A DNA stretch of 33,627 nt from Ignavibacteriota bacterium (GTDB taxonomy: Bacteria > Bacteroidota > Ignavibacteria > UBA10030), in the NCBI GenBank assembly GCA_022616555.1, contig JAKEEG010000026.1, positions 1 to 33,627 of the forward strand, written 5' to 3'. Below the pieces are notes generated by a model that was given only the letters and a program-made list of their open reading frames with translations, did not search any database and had not been told where the DNA came from. Both the position numbers and the translations under genes were made by a program. This document shows positions 19,230-26,636 of this stretch, in pieces; within the stretch, counting starts at the first letter, position 1; the number at the start of each line of letters is the position of its first letter.

Positions 19230-19416
19230 AATGCGCCCTTTCATTAGGTCTTCAGATGAATCGCTGTGGCGAGATAACTTAAAAAGAGGTGCGTCGGAAA
19301 TCAAGGTGAAAATAACCGCACGCGCGTTAAGAAATTCCAACTTTCAGTAACGGCGTGATTCCAAACACTATAGTTTTTGACTTTTTGCGCCCTAGTCAAT
19401 ACATTATCAACTGTCT

Positions 19417-19632
19417 ATGGACACATACACAATCATGATTGTCGCCCTGGGCGCCGGCATCGTCTATATGGGGCTGATGCTGTTCAAACGCGTCCGCGCG
19501 TTCCGCTCCATGCCGGATGAAGATACCACGTCTCAACGCTCGGACGTTCAACGGCTGCTGCAAAAACATCTCGAAGAACAACAAAAAAAATCCGAAGAAC
19601 AGGACAGCCAAAAAACGAGCGACAAAGCATGA
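19417..19632 (+). CDS. Small single-pass membrane protein, unrecognised
   Basis: A 71-residue protein with one hydrophobic segment at about residues 5-23 (TIMIVALGAGIVYMGLMLF). A basic stretch (KRVRAFRS) and a long charged Gln/Glu/Lys-rich helix that could be a coiled coil (QRLLQKHLEEQQKK) follow. By the positive-inside rule the C-terminal tail is probably cytosolic. No family is recognised. Its TGA overlaps the ATG of the next gene (ATGA), so the two are translationally coupled and likely work together. Confidence 0.65.
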   Translation: MDTYTIMIVALGAGIVYMGLMLFKRVRAFRSMPDEDTTSQRSDVQRLLQKHLEEQQKKSEEQDSQKTSDKA

Positions 19633-20531
19633 GAAGAACATGCAGATTCATTTCAATTTCCATCGTCCTGCTGTACTGCACTGCCATTGCCCGGCAACAC
19701 CCCTCAACAGATATTTGGCTCGTCCCCCTCTCAACGACCGAAGACTCACTTCAAGCTGGAACGCCGATAAACATCACCAGCCGCGCCGAGTACGACAACC
19801 AGCCGTCGTTCCTGACGGATGGCACTGGGTTGCTCTATACATCGATTCAGACTAACCCGCCAGGACCGCATGAGCCGGCACAAACCGATATCCTTCGCTA
19901 CGACATTGCAACAAAACTCACCACGCGCATCACGATAACGCCCGAAAGCGAGTACTCTCCAACACTAATGCCGGGAGGGAGAGCATTTTCCGTTGTCCGT
20001 GTTGAGCAGGATTCGACTCAACGCCTCTGGCAATTCGGGTTAGACGGTCAGCGGCCTTCCGTGATCCTGCCAAACATTAAAGCAGTCGGCTACCATGCGT
20101 GGATAGACGCCAACATGGTTGCGCTGTTCGTGATCGGCAATCCACTTACGCTACAAGTGGCAAACGTCGGCACAGGTATATCCGATACCGTTGCAGTCAA
20201 CATCGGACGTTCCATCCATAAGGTACCGGACAGAGATTCCATCAGCTACGTTCATAAGGTATCCGAGAACGAATGGTGGATTAAGGAAATCGGTATTCAC
20301 ACACGAAATGAATCGAACATCATCCAAACACTGGAACGAACCGAGGATTATGCGTGGACGCCGAACGACTTTGTCGTAATGGCTCAGGATTCTAAATTGT
20401 TGATGTACAAAACCGGGCGTGCAGCCAAGTGGATGGAGTTCGCGGATTTTTCCAGTTACAACATTAAAGGCATCACGCGCATTGCCATAAGCCCGAAAGG
20501 CGACTGGCTCGCATTTGTGGCTACTGAGTAG
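19629..20531 (+). CDS. Exported TolB-like beta-propeller protein
   Basis: A 300-residue protein with an N-terminal signal peptide (about residues 5-22, cut after AIA or ARQ) and TolB/WD40-type blades. These include DIWLVPLSTTEDS, YDNQPSFLTDGTGLLYTSIQ, ESEYSPTLMPGGRAFSVVRVEQD, DDFVVMAQ-like strands and the closing AISPKGDWLAFVATE. There is no enzyme domain, so it may bind a partner or ligand in the periplasm. It is coupled by an ATGA overlap to the small membrane protein and ends at a strong terminator. It diverges from the propeller/amidohydrolase gene, which has a similar fold; a shared role is possible but unproven. Confidence 0.8.
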   Translation: MRRTCRFISISIVLLYCTAIARQHPSTDIWLVPLSTTEDSLQAGTPINITSRAEYDNQPSFLTDGTGLLYTSIQTNPPGPHEPAQTDILRYDIATKLTTRITITPESEYSPTLMPGGRAFSVVRVEQDSTQRLWQFGLDGQRPSVILPNIKAVGYHAWIDANMVALFVIGNPLTLQVANVGTGISDTVAVNIGRSIHKVPDRDSISYVHKVSENEWWIKEIGIHTRNESNIIQTLERTEDYAWTPNDFVVMAQDSKLLMYKTGRAAKWMEFADFSSYNIKGITRIAISPKGDWLAFVATE

Positions 20532-20540
20532 AGCAGGCGT

Positions 20541-20578
20541 ACACAAAAAAACCCGACCGATGGTCGGGTTTTTTGTGT
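20541..20578. terminator. Bidirectional intrinsic terminator
   Basis: A run of A, then CCCGACC, loop GAT, GGTCGGG and a run of T, with further ACACA/TGTGT pairing outside. It lies between convergent genes ending at 20531 (+) and 20599 (-). Confidence 0.92.
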
Positions 20579-20598
20579 GTGTAAATTGAAATAAACAA

Positions 20599-21165
20599 CT
20601 ACATGCCGCTCCACGGGGGCGCCACGCCAGTCGAGCGTGCATAGGCGATAGACTGCCCAAGCGTCTCGTGCTGGTGGTTGGAAGCAAACACAATCATTTC
20701 GAGCATCGACATCTTGTTACCGAAGAAATCCACTTCCTTGCCGAGGTCGCCATCCGGAACGCTCTTCACGTAGTCATTCACCGCCATGAACGATTTCTTC
20801 ACCGCATCGACGATTGCTTTTTTGTCGGTCGTCGATTTTTCGAGTTGCATGGGGTTAACGCCCTCAGGCACTTTGCCGCCCATCTTCATCAACGTGATGT
20901 AATTCCCCACCGCAACATGCAGAAAGGATTCCGCAACGGAGCGGATGCCCTCGGCGGGCCGCCAGTTGTATTTATCCTGCGGTATGGCATCGGCAAGGTC
21001 GACAAACTTTTTCTCGATGGCCATCGATTGTTTGAGAAATGCCCCCTGCACACTGGCTTTCATCAAGTTGTCTTTCATCTTCTCCTGGGCAAGTGCGCCA
21101 AAGAAGACACAACACAACAAGAGCGCAACGCCAAGAAGGCGTGACACCGTTTGAACATTTTTCAT
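20599..21165 (-). CDS. Exported DinB-like protein
   Basis: A 188-residue protein of the DinB/YfiT four-helix superfamily, with a signal peptide (LLGVALLLCCVFFGALAQ, about residues 8-26), so it acts outside the cytosol. The DinB-like helices carry the expected metal-site histidines: one in AESFLHVAVGNY and two in ASNHQHETLGQSIAYAR; the conserved WRPAEGIRS element is also present. In the family such proteins bind a divalent metal and some are thiol transferases; the function of exported members is not known. Start choice: ATG at 21165 has a strong AGGAGG-type site at 21169-21175, better than the ATG further upstream. It is transcribed alone and ends at the shared terminator. Confidence 0.85.
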   Translation of the reverse strand: MKNVQTVSRLLGVALLLCCVFFGALAQEKMKDNLMKASVQGAFLKQSMAIEKKFVDLADAIPQDKYNWRPAEGIRSVAESFLHVAVGNYITLMKMGGKVPEGVNPMQLEKSTTDKKAIVDAVKKSFMAVNDYVKSVPDGDLGKEVDFFGNKMSMLEMIVFASNHQHETLGQSIAYARSTGVAPPWSGM

Positions 21166-21245
21166 AGATCCTCCTGAATGAATTTGAAGCGGTTTGGTAC
21201 GACGGTTAGCTAAGTAGAACATTAAAATTAACAATTCGTTCCATG

Positions 21246-21262
21246 GCATATTGTAAATATGC
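21246..21262. promoter_or_regulatory. Operator-like dyad upstream of the DinB-like gene
   Basis: GCATATT, GTA, AATATGC: 7-base arms with a 3-base spacer, about 80 bases ahead of the leftward DinB-like start. The AT-rich dyad could bind a regulator of that gene; this is inference from position and symmetry only. Confidence 0.3.
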
Positions 21263-21604
21263 GGCAGAATAAAAAGCCCACTGTACTGGCAGCGGCGGAC
21301 TTACACTGCAAGAATCCGCAGGGTCAACTTCCGGCTCGCGCACCGAGCTGGCGGTCCAACATAATCAATCCAGCAAGCAAACCCTAGAAAGTATGCTCCC
21401 TTTCTGCATGTTGACGTTCAGAATAAACAAAAGCTTAAATAATGCTGCAACTAGTATATTTTAATAGCTTTTGTGTGGAACTGAAATTCGACCTGAACCG
21501 ATTTGAACCGTTTTAATGTTCAAAAAATAAATACTATATTCAAGAGCAGTTTTTGAGTTGAAAATGATTCACACTTTTGTCAGTTGGACTGTGGTACGAG
21601 TACG
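21263..21604. other. Intergenic region ahead of the corrinoid activator gene
   Basis: Apart from the ferritin remnant at 21324-21383, no gene is visible. The AT-rich part 21420-21560 presumably holds the promoter for the activator operon. I looked for a cobalamin riboswitch (B12 box and its upstream partners) and did not find a convincing one. Confidence 0.4.
21324..21383 (-). pseudogene. Ferritin C-terminal remnant
   Basis: Read leftward, 19 codons plus TGA give GLLAGLIMLDRQLGARAGS, nearly the same as the end of the intact ferritin at 27941-28438 (GDAPAGLIMLDRQLGARAGE). Several codons differ synonymously, so this is an old paralogue and not a fresh copy. An in-frame TAG lies just before the match (21384-21386), and no further ferritin sequence is seen on either side. 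Confidence 0.8.
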
Positions 21605-23245
21605 ATGCTCTATTTCAATAACGAAAGCACAGAGGCTCCGGAGGGTGCATCGCTCTTTGAGTGTGCCGAATCGCTCGGCATTTACGTCCCCACCTCCTGC
21701 GTGAAGCAAGGAAAGTGTAGAGAGTGCATGGTGGAGGTAACAGAGGGGATGGACCACCTTACGCCTAAGGTACATCAAGAAAGTCACCTCACCGGGAATC
21801 TGCGCCTCTCGTGCCGGGCTCGGGTACTGAACGAATCCGGTACCATCCGATGCCATACGCTAAGACGAAGCAATATTAGAGTTGAACGTCATGCCTTGCA
21901 CCTGCCCGCGCGCCGGCAACTGACTGTCGACCCGGCAATCACTCGCAAGGATGGCAGTATTCTCTGCGACGAGCAGGAGATAGGCCGCGGGAATGGATCT
22001 CTCTACGGCATAGCGATGGACCTCGGCACTACAACGGTCGTGCTGCGGCTCATCAATTTGGAAACGGGCGAGATTGTCGCAGACTCGTCGTTTGAAAACC
22101 CGCAGCGCTTCGGCGGGTCGGACGTCATGTCCCGCATTCACTTCGATACGATGCACCGTGGGAAGCTGCTACAACGAACGCTCGCCGGGTACGTAAGCCA
22201 CGCCATCGAAAAAATGCCGGCCGACCCGAATGCCATCTACGAGATGGTGGTAGCGGGAAATTCCACCATGCGCGATCTTTTTTTCCGTCTTAATGTGTAC
22301 TCCATTGGCCAGAATCCGTATCAGTCCATTACCGAAATCGAAATGAAGGAAGGCAAACGCTCCACGACGAGCGTAACCACCACACCGAAGCGGTTGGCTC
22401 TTCCGCTGAATCCACAAGCGCGAGTGTACGGACTTCCCATTATCAGTGGACATGTGGGGGCAGATACATCCGCATGTATGATGGCCATTGACATTGCAAA
22501 CGAAGACCGCTTGGTTGCGATCATGGACATCGGAACCAATACGGAGCTCATCCTCGGTAACAAGCATAAAATTCTGGCGGCATCATGTCCGGCAGGTCCG
22601 GCGTTTGAAGGAGGAAAGATCTTCTGCGGGATGCCGGCGCTTCCCGGGGCAATCGAGCAGGTTGAGATTCAAGACAACGGTACGGTGAATACCCGCGTTA
22701 TCGGCGACGTGCCGTCCGAGGGTATCTGCGGCTCCGGCCTCGTGGATGTCCTGAGCGAGCTCATGAGAACCGGCCGCATGAATTCGCTCGGCCGCTTTGG
22801 GTATGAGGACAAAGAATTTATCTTAGATTCCAGCATCAACCCGCCGGTACAGTTGAACGAAAGCGACATCAACGAGCTGGCGCAAGCCAAAGGCGCGAAC
22901 GTCGCCGGGCTGCACATTATTTTCGAACGATACGGAGTGAGCTTCGATGACGTGGATCAATTTTATCTTGCCGGAGCGTTCGGAAGGCACATCAATATTC
23001 AATCAGCAAAACGAATAGGGCTGATACCGAACATCGACGACTCAAAAATTGTCCAGGTCGGCAATGCTTCTATTGAAGGGGCGAGCGCTGTGTTGATTTC
23101 CCGCTCGAGACGGGCTGAGCTTGAAGAACTGGTGAAGCGAGTGGAACACTGTAGACTGGAAACGCATCCGGATTTCTTTAATTATTTTGTCGAAGGATGC
23201 CAATTTCATCCGGTCGATTCCCTGAAACCTCATGCACACGGCTGA
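21605..23245 (+). CDS. RACo-type corrinoid activator: [2Fe-2S] ferredoxin plus ASKHA (DUF4445) protein
   Basis: A 546-residue protein of the reductive activator of corrinoid proteins family, which uses ATP and a low-potential electron to return inactive Co(II) corrinoid to Co(I). Residues 1-85 form a plant-type ferredoxin with cluster ligands Cys32, Cys38, Cys41 and Cys70. From about residue 134 comes the actin-like ASKHA ATPase: AMDLGTTTVVL, VVAGNSTMRDLF, IMDIGTNTELIL, SGLVDVLSELM and YLAGAFGRHIN. Start choice: ATG 21605 begins right at the ferredoxin strand LYFNNES; a TTG at 21584 would add seven residues. It overlaps the next gene, heads the rightward set, and faces genes for a corrinoid carrier and methyltransferases, the expected partners. 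Confidence 0.92.
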   Translation: MLYFNNESTEAPEGASLFECAESLGIYVPTSCVKQGKCRECMVEVTEGMDHLTPKVHQESHLTGNLRLSCRARVLNESGTIRCHTLRRSNIRVERHALHLPARRQLTVDPAITRKDGSILCDEQEIGRGNGSLYGIAMDLGTTTVVLRLINLETGEIVADSSFENPQRFGGSDVMSRIHFDTMHRGKLLQRTLAGYVSHAIEKMPADPNAIYEMVVAGNSTMRDLFFRLNVYSIGQNPYQSITEIEMKEGKRSTTSVTTTPKRLALPLNPQARVYGLPIISGHVGADTSACMMAIDIANEDRLVAIMDIGTNTELILGNKHKILAASCPAGPAFEGGKIFCGMPALPGAIEQVEIQDNGTVNTRVIGDVPSEGICGSGLVDVLSELMRTGRMNSLGRFGYEDKEFILDSSINPPVQLNESDINELAQAKGANVAGLHIIFERYGVSFDDVDQFYLAGAFGRHINIQSAKRIGLIPNIDDSKIVQVGNASIEGASAVLISRSRRAELEELVKRVEHCRLETHPDFFNYFVEGCQFHPVDSLKPHAHG

Positions 23246-24038
23246 TGACGAGATGACGTCATTTGAACTCTTCGATACCGCGCCGACTGTTGATGTTCGA
23301 GAAGCGGAGTATATGCGCTTGCTGGGCTACCCCCGAGGGTACACGCTTGAGGGCCGCGCGCAGGAGCTTGCTTCATGGGCACACAAGTGGTACCAGGAAC
23401 ATGGAAAGCCCTGGATCTACGCGCGGCAGGTGCAGGAAGTGGAATTCGATAAGAAAAGCGTCCGGGTAGCAGGAGCAACCTTTTCTCCGGGAAGGCTTGC
23501 AGAGAAAATGGTTCAGGCGCACGCGACCAGTGTTATGTTGGTTGCCGTCAGTACGGGGCCGGAATGCGAAGAGACGGCGCGCAGACTATGGGACGAGGGG
23601 AAACCGGACGAGTATTTTTTTCTTGAAATTTACGGCTCTGCGGTGGTTGAACAGCTTGTCGCCGCTGCTTCGTATCTACTGTGCGAGTGGGCAGACCAGC
23701 ATCACGCAGCAGTGTTGCCCCACTACAGCCCAGGATATCCCGGCTGGGGCATTACGGACCAGCAGGCACTGCTGAGGCTCATCGTTGAAAAGCCGGGGTT
23801 ATTGCTGAATGAACGAATCAGCGCTTTTGATACCGGGATGCTCAAACCAAAAAAATCGATGCTCGCGGTTTTTGGCATCACCTATCGTCCCGAGCTTGTT
23901 CCGAAACTGACAGAGTTGATTCCTTGTGAAAACTGTTCACTGCTAGGCTGCCAGTACCGTCGCGCGCCGCAGAAATACTCACTGCCCCGGCTCGAGCAGG
24001 TACGCAACTGGCAACAAAAGAGAAAAACAGAAGTATAG
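23232..24038 (+). CDS. MetH reactivation domain-like protein with C-terminal Cys cluster
   Basis: A 268-residue stand-alone protein resembling the AdoMet-binding reactivation domain of cobalamin-dependent methionine synthase. The signature segment is HYSPGYPGWGITDQQAL (residues 164-180), matching the RPAPGYP-type motif of that domain; an ARQVQEVEF-type strand and the LLCEWADQHH helix precede it. At the C-terminus Cys232, Cys235 and Cys240 (PCENCSLLGCQYRR) form a cluster not found in MetH that could bind a metal or Fe-S cluster. The start at 23232 overlaps the activator stop; ATG 23253 is an alternative seven bases after that stop. The role is probably docking with, or AdoMet-dependent remethylation of, the separate corrinoid protein encoded downstream on the other strand. 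Confidence 0.82.
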   Translation: MHTADDEMTSFELFDTAPTVDVREAEYMRLLGYPRGYTLEGRAQELASWAHKWYQEHGKPWIYARQVQEVEFDKKSVRVAGATFSPGRLAEKMVQAHATSVMLVAVSTGPECEETARRLWDEGKPDEYFFLEIYGSAVVEQLVAAASYLLCEWADQHHAAVLPHYSPGYPGWGITDQQALLRLIVEKPGLLLNERISAFDTGMLKPKKSMLAVFGITYRPELVPKLTELIPCENCSLLGCQYRRAPQKYSLPRLEQVRNWQQKRKTEV

Positions 24039-24069
24039 ATTAATCGTAACGAAAGGACGTTACTATATT

Positions 24070-24396
24070 ATGGTCAAACTTTGTGACGTGAACCAAGCCG
24101 CACGAGAAAAGCTGCCACCGACCTTCACCGACAAATCCGGCATCGGCGTGCATTATATCGATGCATTCATCAAGCCGATGAACAAGAGCCTGGAAGACGG
24201 TACGCGCGTGGCGTGCAAGCGAAAGGGGTTGAAGATTACGTTCACCGTAGGAACGAAGAAGGGCGAAGGATTGATGCGCAGGCTCGATGTGAGCAAAGAC
24301 CCTATTGTGATGCTGCAGGCTGCACTGCAGGAGGCAGCAAAAGCGGCGGGCGTGGAACTACAAGTTACTGAGAGTGAGATTTTACTCACGCCGTAA
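24070..24396 (+). CDS. Unrecognised 108-residue protein in the corrinoid cassette
   Basis: I do not recognise this protein. It is soluble, without signal or membrane segment, and has a mixed alpha/beta look: KLPPTFTDKSGIGVHYIDAF, then a positively charged strand region (RVACKRKGLKITFTVGTKKGEG), a helix (DPIVMLQAALQEAAKAAGVEL) and a final strand. Two Cys (residues 5 and 49) are not arranged as a metal site. The start has a purine-rich site (GAAAGGA) at a slightly long distance. It lies 31 bases after the reactivation-like gene on the same strand, so it is probably co-transcribed. A role in corrinoid activation or as a subunit is a guess from position. Confidence 0.7.
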   Translation: MVKLCDVNQAAREKLPPTFTDKSGIGVHYIDAFIKPMNKSLEDGTRVACKRKGLKITFTVGTKKGEGLMRRLDVSKDPIVMLQAALQEAAKAAGVELQVTESEILLTP

Positions 24397-24447
24397 AGCA
24401 CCGGTCGCTTATGCCGTTTCAAATAAATAAGTGACAGTAACCACCCC

Positions 24448-24485
24448 GTCCCGACAACCCTTCGACAAGCTCAGGGCGTCGGGAC
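24448..24485. repeat. Inverted repeat between the convergent corrinoid operons
   Basis: Outer arms GTCCCGAC and GTCGGGAC enclose an inner stem around CCCTTCGACAAGCTCAGGG, a short repeat type common in intergenic DNA of many bacteria. With no T-run it is not a classical terminator, though it may end transcripts from 24396. Nothing else was recognised in 24397-24626. Confidence 0.6.
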
Positions 24486-24626
24486 ACTCCTCGTTAGTTA
24501 GGAGGGGAAAAAGCGCTGGGCGCTCTGTTCCGCCATCGACCCACGAATAGACACCAACTCTACGCCAAAGAGAAACGCTGAAGGGTTATAAAGTTTTTCG
24601 CAGAGTGGCTGCATGGCCTAGCTGAA

Positions 24627-25562
24627 TCACTTGACCAATGACGCCGATTTCTGTTGATGAGTTGCGTTAAATTGGTCGACCATCTTGCGTATGGCTCGAG
24701 TATGCGCAGGCGTGCTACCACAACAGGAGCCGACGATATTACCGCCTGCTTCGAGGAGGTCCGTTACCGAGGCGGCCATTTCCTCCGGCAACTGTTTATA
24801 AACAGCCTTCCCTCCTTCTAGCACGGGAAGCCCGGCGTTCGGTTGTCCCATAGTAGGGAGATTACAGGATTCGCGATAGAGCTGCACGACCTTCACGGCC
24901 GCGGCCATGTCTACCCCTGTCCCACAATTCAGGGCGACAATGTGCGCCCCTCTTTCCTGAATGAATTCAGCCGCCTGCCCCGGTAGCACACCCATCATCG
25001 TCACATAAAATGACTTGTCGGCGGACAGGTCGTACGCCAACGACGCGATAATACTCGGCGCGCCGGCGGCTTTCGCCGCATCGATCGCGATACCGATTTC
25101 ATCCAGCGAGGTCTGGGTCTCTATCATGATGGCATCCACTCCAGCCTCAACAAGCGCGGCGCATTGTTCCTCGTACGCGGAGCGGGCTTCAGCCTGGGAC
25201 ATGTCGCCGTACGGTTCCAGGATCGCTCCCAGCGGCCCGACGTCGCCCAAGACATAACCAACTTTGTTGCTGAACGCTTCGCGCGCAATCCGAACTGACG
25301 CCTGATTGATGGCCCGCACTTCATCGCCGTGGCCATGGCGCGTAAGCATCGTTCTGCTGCCGCCGAAAGTATTGGTGATGAGACAATCCGCACCCGCGTC
25401 GACATATTCTTTTTGGATTGCCAGAACGCGCTCGGAATGCGTCAGGTTCCAGTGCTCGCCACAACCGCCCAGCTCTAGGCCTGCGGCCATGAGCTGCGTG
25501 CCCATCGCCCCGTCGCAAACGAGTCGTCGTTCGCGCACAATGTCATGAAGGAGTTTTTTCAT
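24627..25562 (-). CDS. Homocysteine S-methyltransferase (MetH module 1 / BHMT-like)
   Basis: A 311-residue single-domain enzyme that would pass a methyl group to homocysteine, giving methionine. The N-terminus VCDGAMGTQLMAAG (residues 15-28) is the family hallmark. Zinc ligands are visible as Cys213 (ALNCGTG) and the Cys280-Cys281 pair (GSCCGSTPAHTRAI). The length matches the isolated N-terminal module of MetH; no folate, cobalamin or reactivation module is attached, and these parts occur as separate neighbouring genes or are missing. Start choice: ATG 25562 (MKKLLHD) begins at the family's normal N-terminus; longer reading would run back into a repeat. It is the last gene of the leftward set, separated from the PF13769-like gene by a MITE-like element. 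Confidence 0.9.
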   Translation of the reverse strand: MKKLLHDIVRERRLVCDGAMGTQLMAAGLELGGCGEHWNLTHSERVLAIQKEYVDAGADCLITNTFGGSRTMLTRHGHGDEVRAINQASVRIAREAFSNKVGYVLGDVGPLGAILEPYGDMSQAEARSAYEEQCAALVEAGVDAIMIETQTSLDEIGIAIDAAKAAGAPSIIASLAYDLSADKSFYVTMMGVLPGQAAEFIQERGAHIVALNCGTGVDMAAAVKVVQLYRESCNLPTMGQPNAGLPVLEGGKAVYKQLPEEMAASVTDLLEAGGNIVGSCCGSTPAHTRAIRKMVDQFNATHQQKSASLVK

Positions 25563-25580
25563 TGGGATTAATAGAACCCA

Positions 25581-25685
25581 TCTCAAAAATAGTACTCTGT
25601 CATGCCCGCGGATTTTAGGCGGGCATCCACCCGCTGGATTCCCGCTAGAAGCATGCGGGAATGACATAAGGGGGGATTTTTGAGA
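25581..25685 (+). repeat. MITE-like dispersed repeat, copy 2
   Basis: About 105 bases from TCTCAAAAAT to ATTTTTGAGA, perfect 10-base inverted ends. Inside are TGTCATGCCCGC, GCGGGCATCCACC and TGGATTCCCG ... GCGGGAATGACA, the same two-hairpin core as copy 1 (15877-16004) but in the opposite orientation. It fills most of the 133-base gap between the PF13769-like and homocysteine methyltransferase genes. Confidence 0.8.
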
Positions 25686-25695
25686 CTGCTTTTAG

Positions 25696-25950
25696 TTAAG
25701 GAAACTGTTTCTCCAATTCTTGTTTGACAGCTTGCGCCACCTCTTCAGCAGTGCCCTCTCGTTCTTGCTCTTCGCTCCAGTTCCACTCGTTCAGATACGC
25801 GTCTGTCTCTGTTAAGCCCTGCGCCTGGGCCGATTGGTCGATGCGCGCAGTGAAACGCTGCGCCAATTCCAATTTTACCTCATCGACGTCGTCCCACGCT
25901 TTGACCTCTGAGGGAATTTTCTGCCAATACAGAATTTGATATGTCGCCAT
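25696..25950 (-). CDS. Small PF13769-like ("virulence factor") protein
   Basis: An 84-residue acidic soluble protein. It opens YQILYWQKIPSEVKA and continues with AQRFTARIDQSAQAQGLTETDAYLNEWNW and an acidic helical tail (GTAEEVAQAVKQELEKQF). This pattern matches, from memory, short proteins labelled virulence factor (PF13769) in alphaproteobacteria, which begin with a VYWRDIP-type strand and contain DAYLAEW. The label has no demonstrated meaning here. It sits between the corrinoid carrier (23 bases away) and the homocysteine methyltransferase, so a structural or assembly role in corrinoid methyl transfer is more plausible than virulence. The family call is moderate; the function is unknown. 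Confidence 0.65.
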   Translation of the reverse strand: MATYQILYWQKIPSEVKAWDDVDEVKLELAQRFTARIDQSAQAQGLTETDAYLNEWNWSEEQEREGTAEEVAQAVKQELEKQFP

Positions 25951-25973
25951 GCCTACAGAGTCTCCAGAGTGCG

Positions 25974-26615
25974 TTATTTTTTGTCTACCAAACGAAGAAA
26001 GAGATCGACAGCGTTGGAAGCATCTGACCCGTAGCCGTCGGCGCCGATTTCATCGGCAAACGATTGGCTGATGGGCGCGCCGCCGATGGCCGTCTTAATG
26101 TGGCCTAAGCCTTTTTCTTTGAATCCGTCAACCACGACTTTCATGTACGTCATCGTCGTTGTGAGGAGGGCGCTCATGCCGACAATATCCGGCTTCACGT
26201 TATCCACGGCAGCGAGGAATTTGTCGAGCGACTGGTCTACGCCGATATCGTGCACTTTGAAGCCGGCGCCTTCAGCCATCATGCAAACGAGGTTCTTGCC
26301 GATGTCGTGCAGGTCTCCGCGAACCGTCCCCATCAGGAGAACGCCCGCGGGCTTCACCGCGGAATCTTTCGCCGTCAACAGGGGCTTGAGCACACCCATA
26401 CCCGCTTTCATCGCACGCGCGGCAATCAACACCTCGGGCACATAGAGAATATTGTATTTAAAATCTTCTCCCACTACGCTCATCCCTGCAATAAGTCCCT
26501 CCGTCAAGATCTGTTGCGCAGTCTGGCCTTCGGCAAGCGCGTCTTTCGTCATCTGTTCAACCTCTTTGGCCTTGCCTTCGTAGAGGTATTGATTCATTAG
26601 CGCATAATCTGGCAT
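25974..26615 (-). CDS. Corrinoid (methylcobamide) carrier protein, MtbC/MtaC-like
   Basis: A 213-residue carrier with the two-domain build of methanogen and acetogen corrinoid proteins and of the MetH cobalamin module. Residues 1-85 form the helical cap (LTEGLIAGMSVVGEDFKYNILYVPEVLIAARAM). Residues 88-213 form the B12-binding Rossmann domain with the cobalt-ligating His103 in the DxHxxG motif (GDLHDIGKNLV, 100-110), GMSALLTTT and TAIGGAPIS. The cobamide cycles between Co(I) and methyl-Co(III), carrying methyl from a donor-specific enzyme to an acceptor enzyme. It lies 21 bases after the UroD-family methyltransferase and upstream of the homocysteine methyltransferase, matching donor and acceptor sides. 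Confidence 0.93.
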   Translation of the reverse strand: MPDYALMNQYLYEGKAKEVEQMTKDALAEGQTAQQILTEGLIAGMSVVGEDFKYNILYVPEVLIAARAMKAGMGVLKPLLTAKDSAVKPAGVLLMGTVRGDLHDIGKNLVCMMAEGAGFKVHDIGVDQSLDKFLAAVDNVKPDIVGMSALLTTTMTYMKVVVDGFKEKGLGHIKTAIGGAPISQSFADEIGADGYGSDASNAVDLFLRLVDKK

Positions 26616-26636
26616 ATGTCTGTTTTTCTCCGTCTG

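Noticed and set aside
21263-21604. Cobalamin riboswitch upstream of the RACo gene
   Set aside because: A GCCCACTG-like string near 21276 resembles part of a B12 box, but the surrounding conserved elements are absent.
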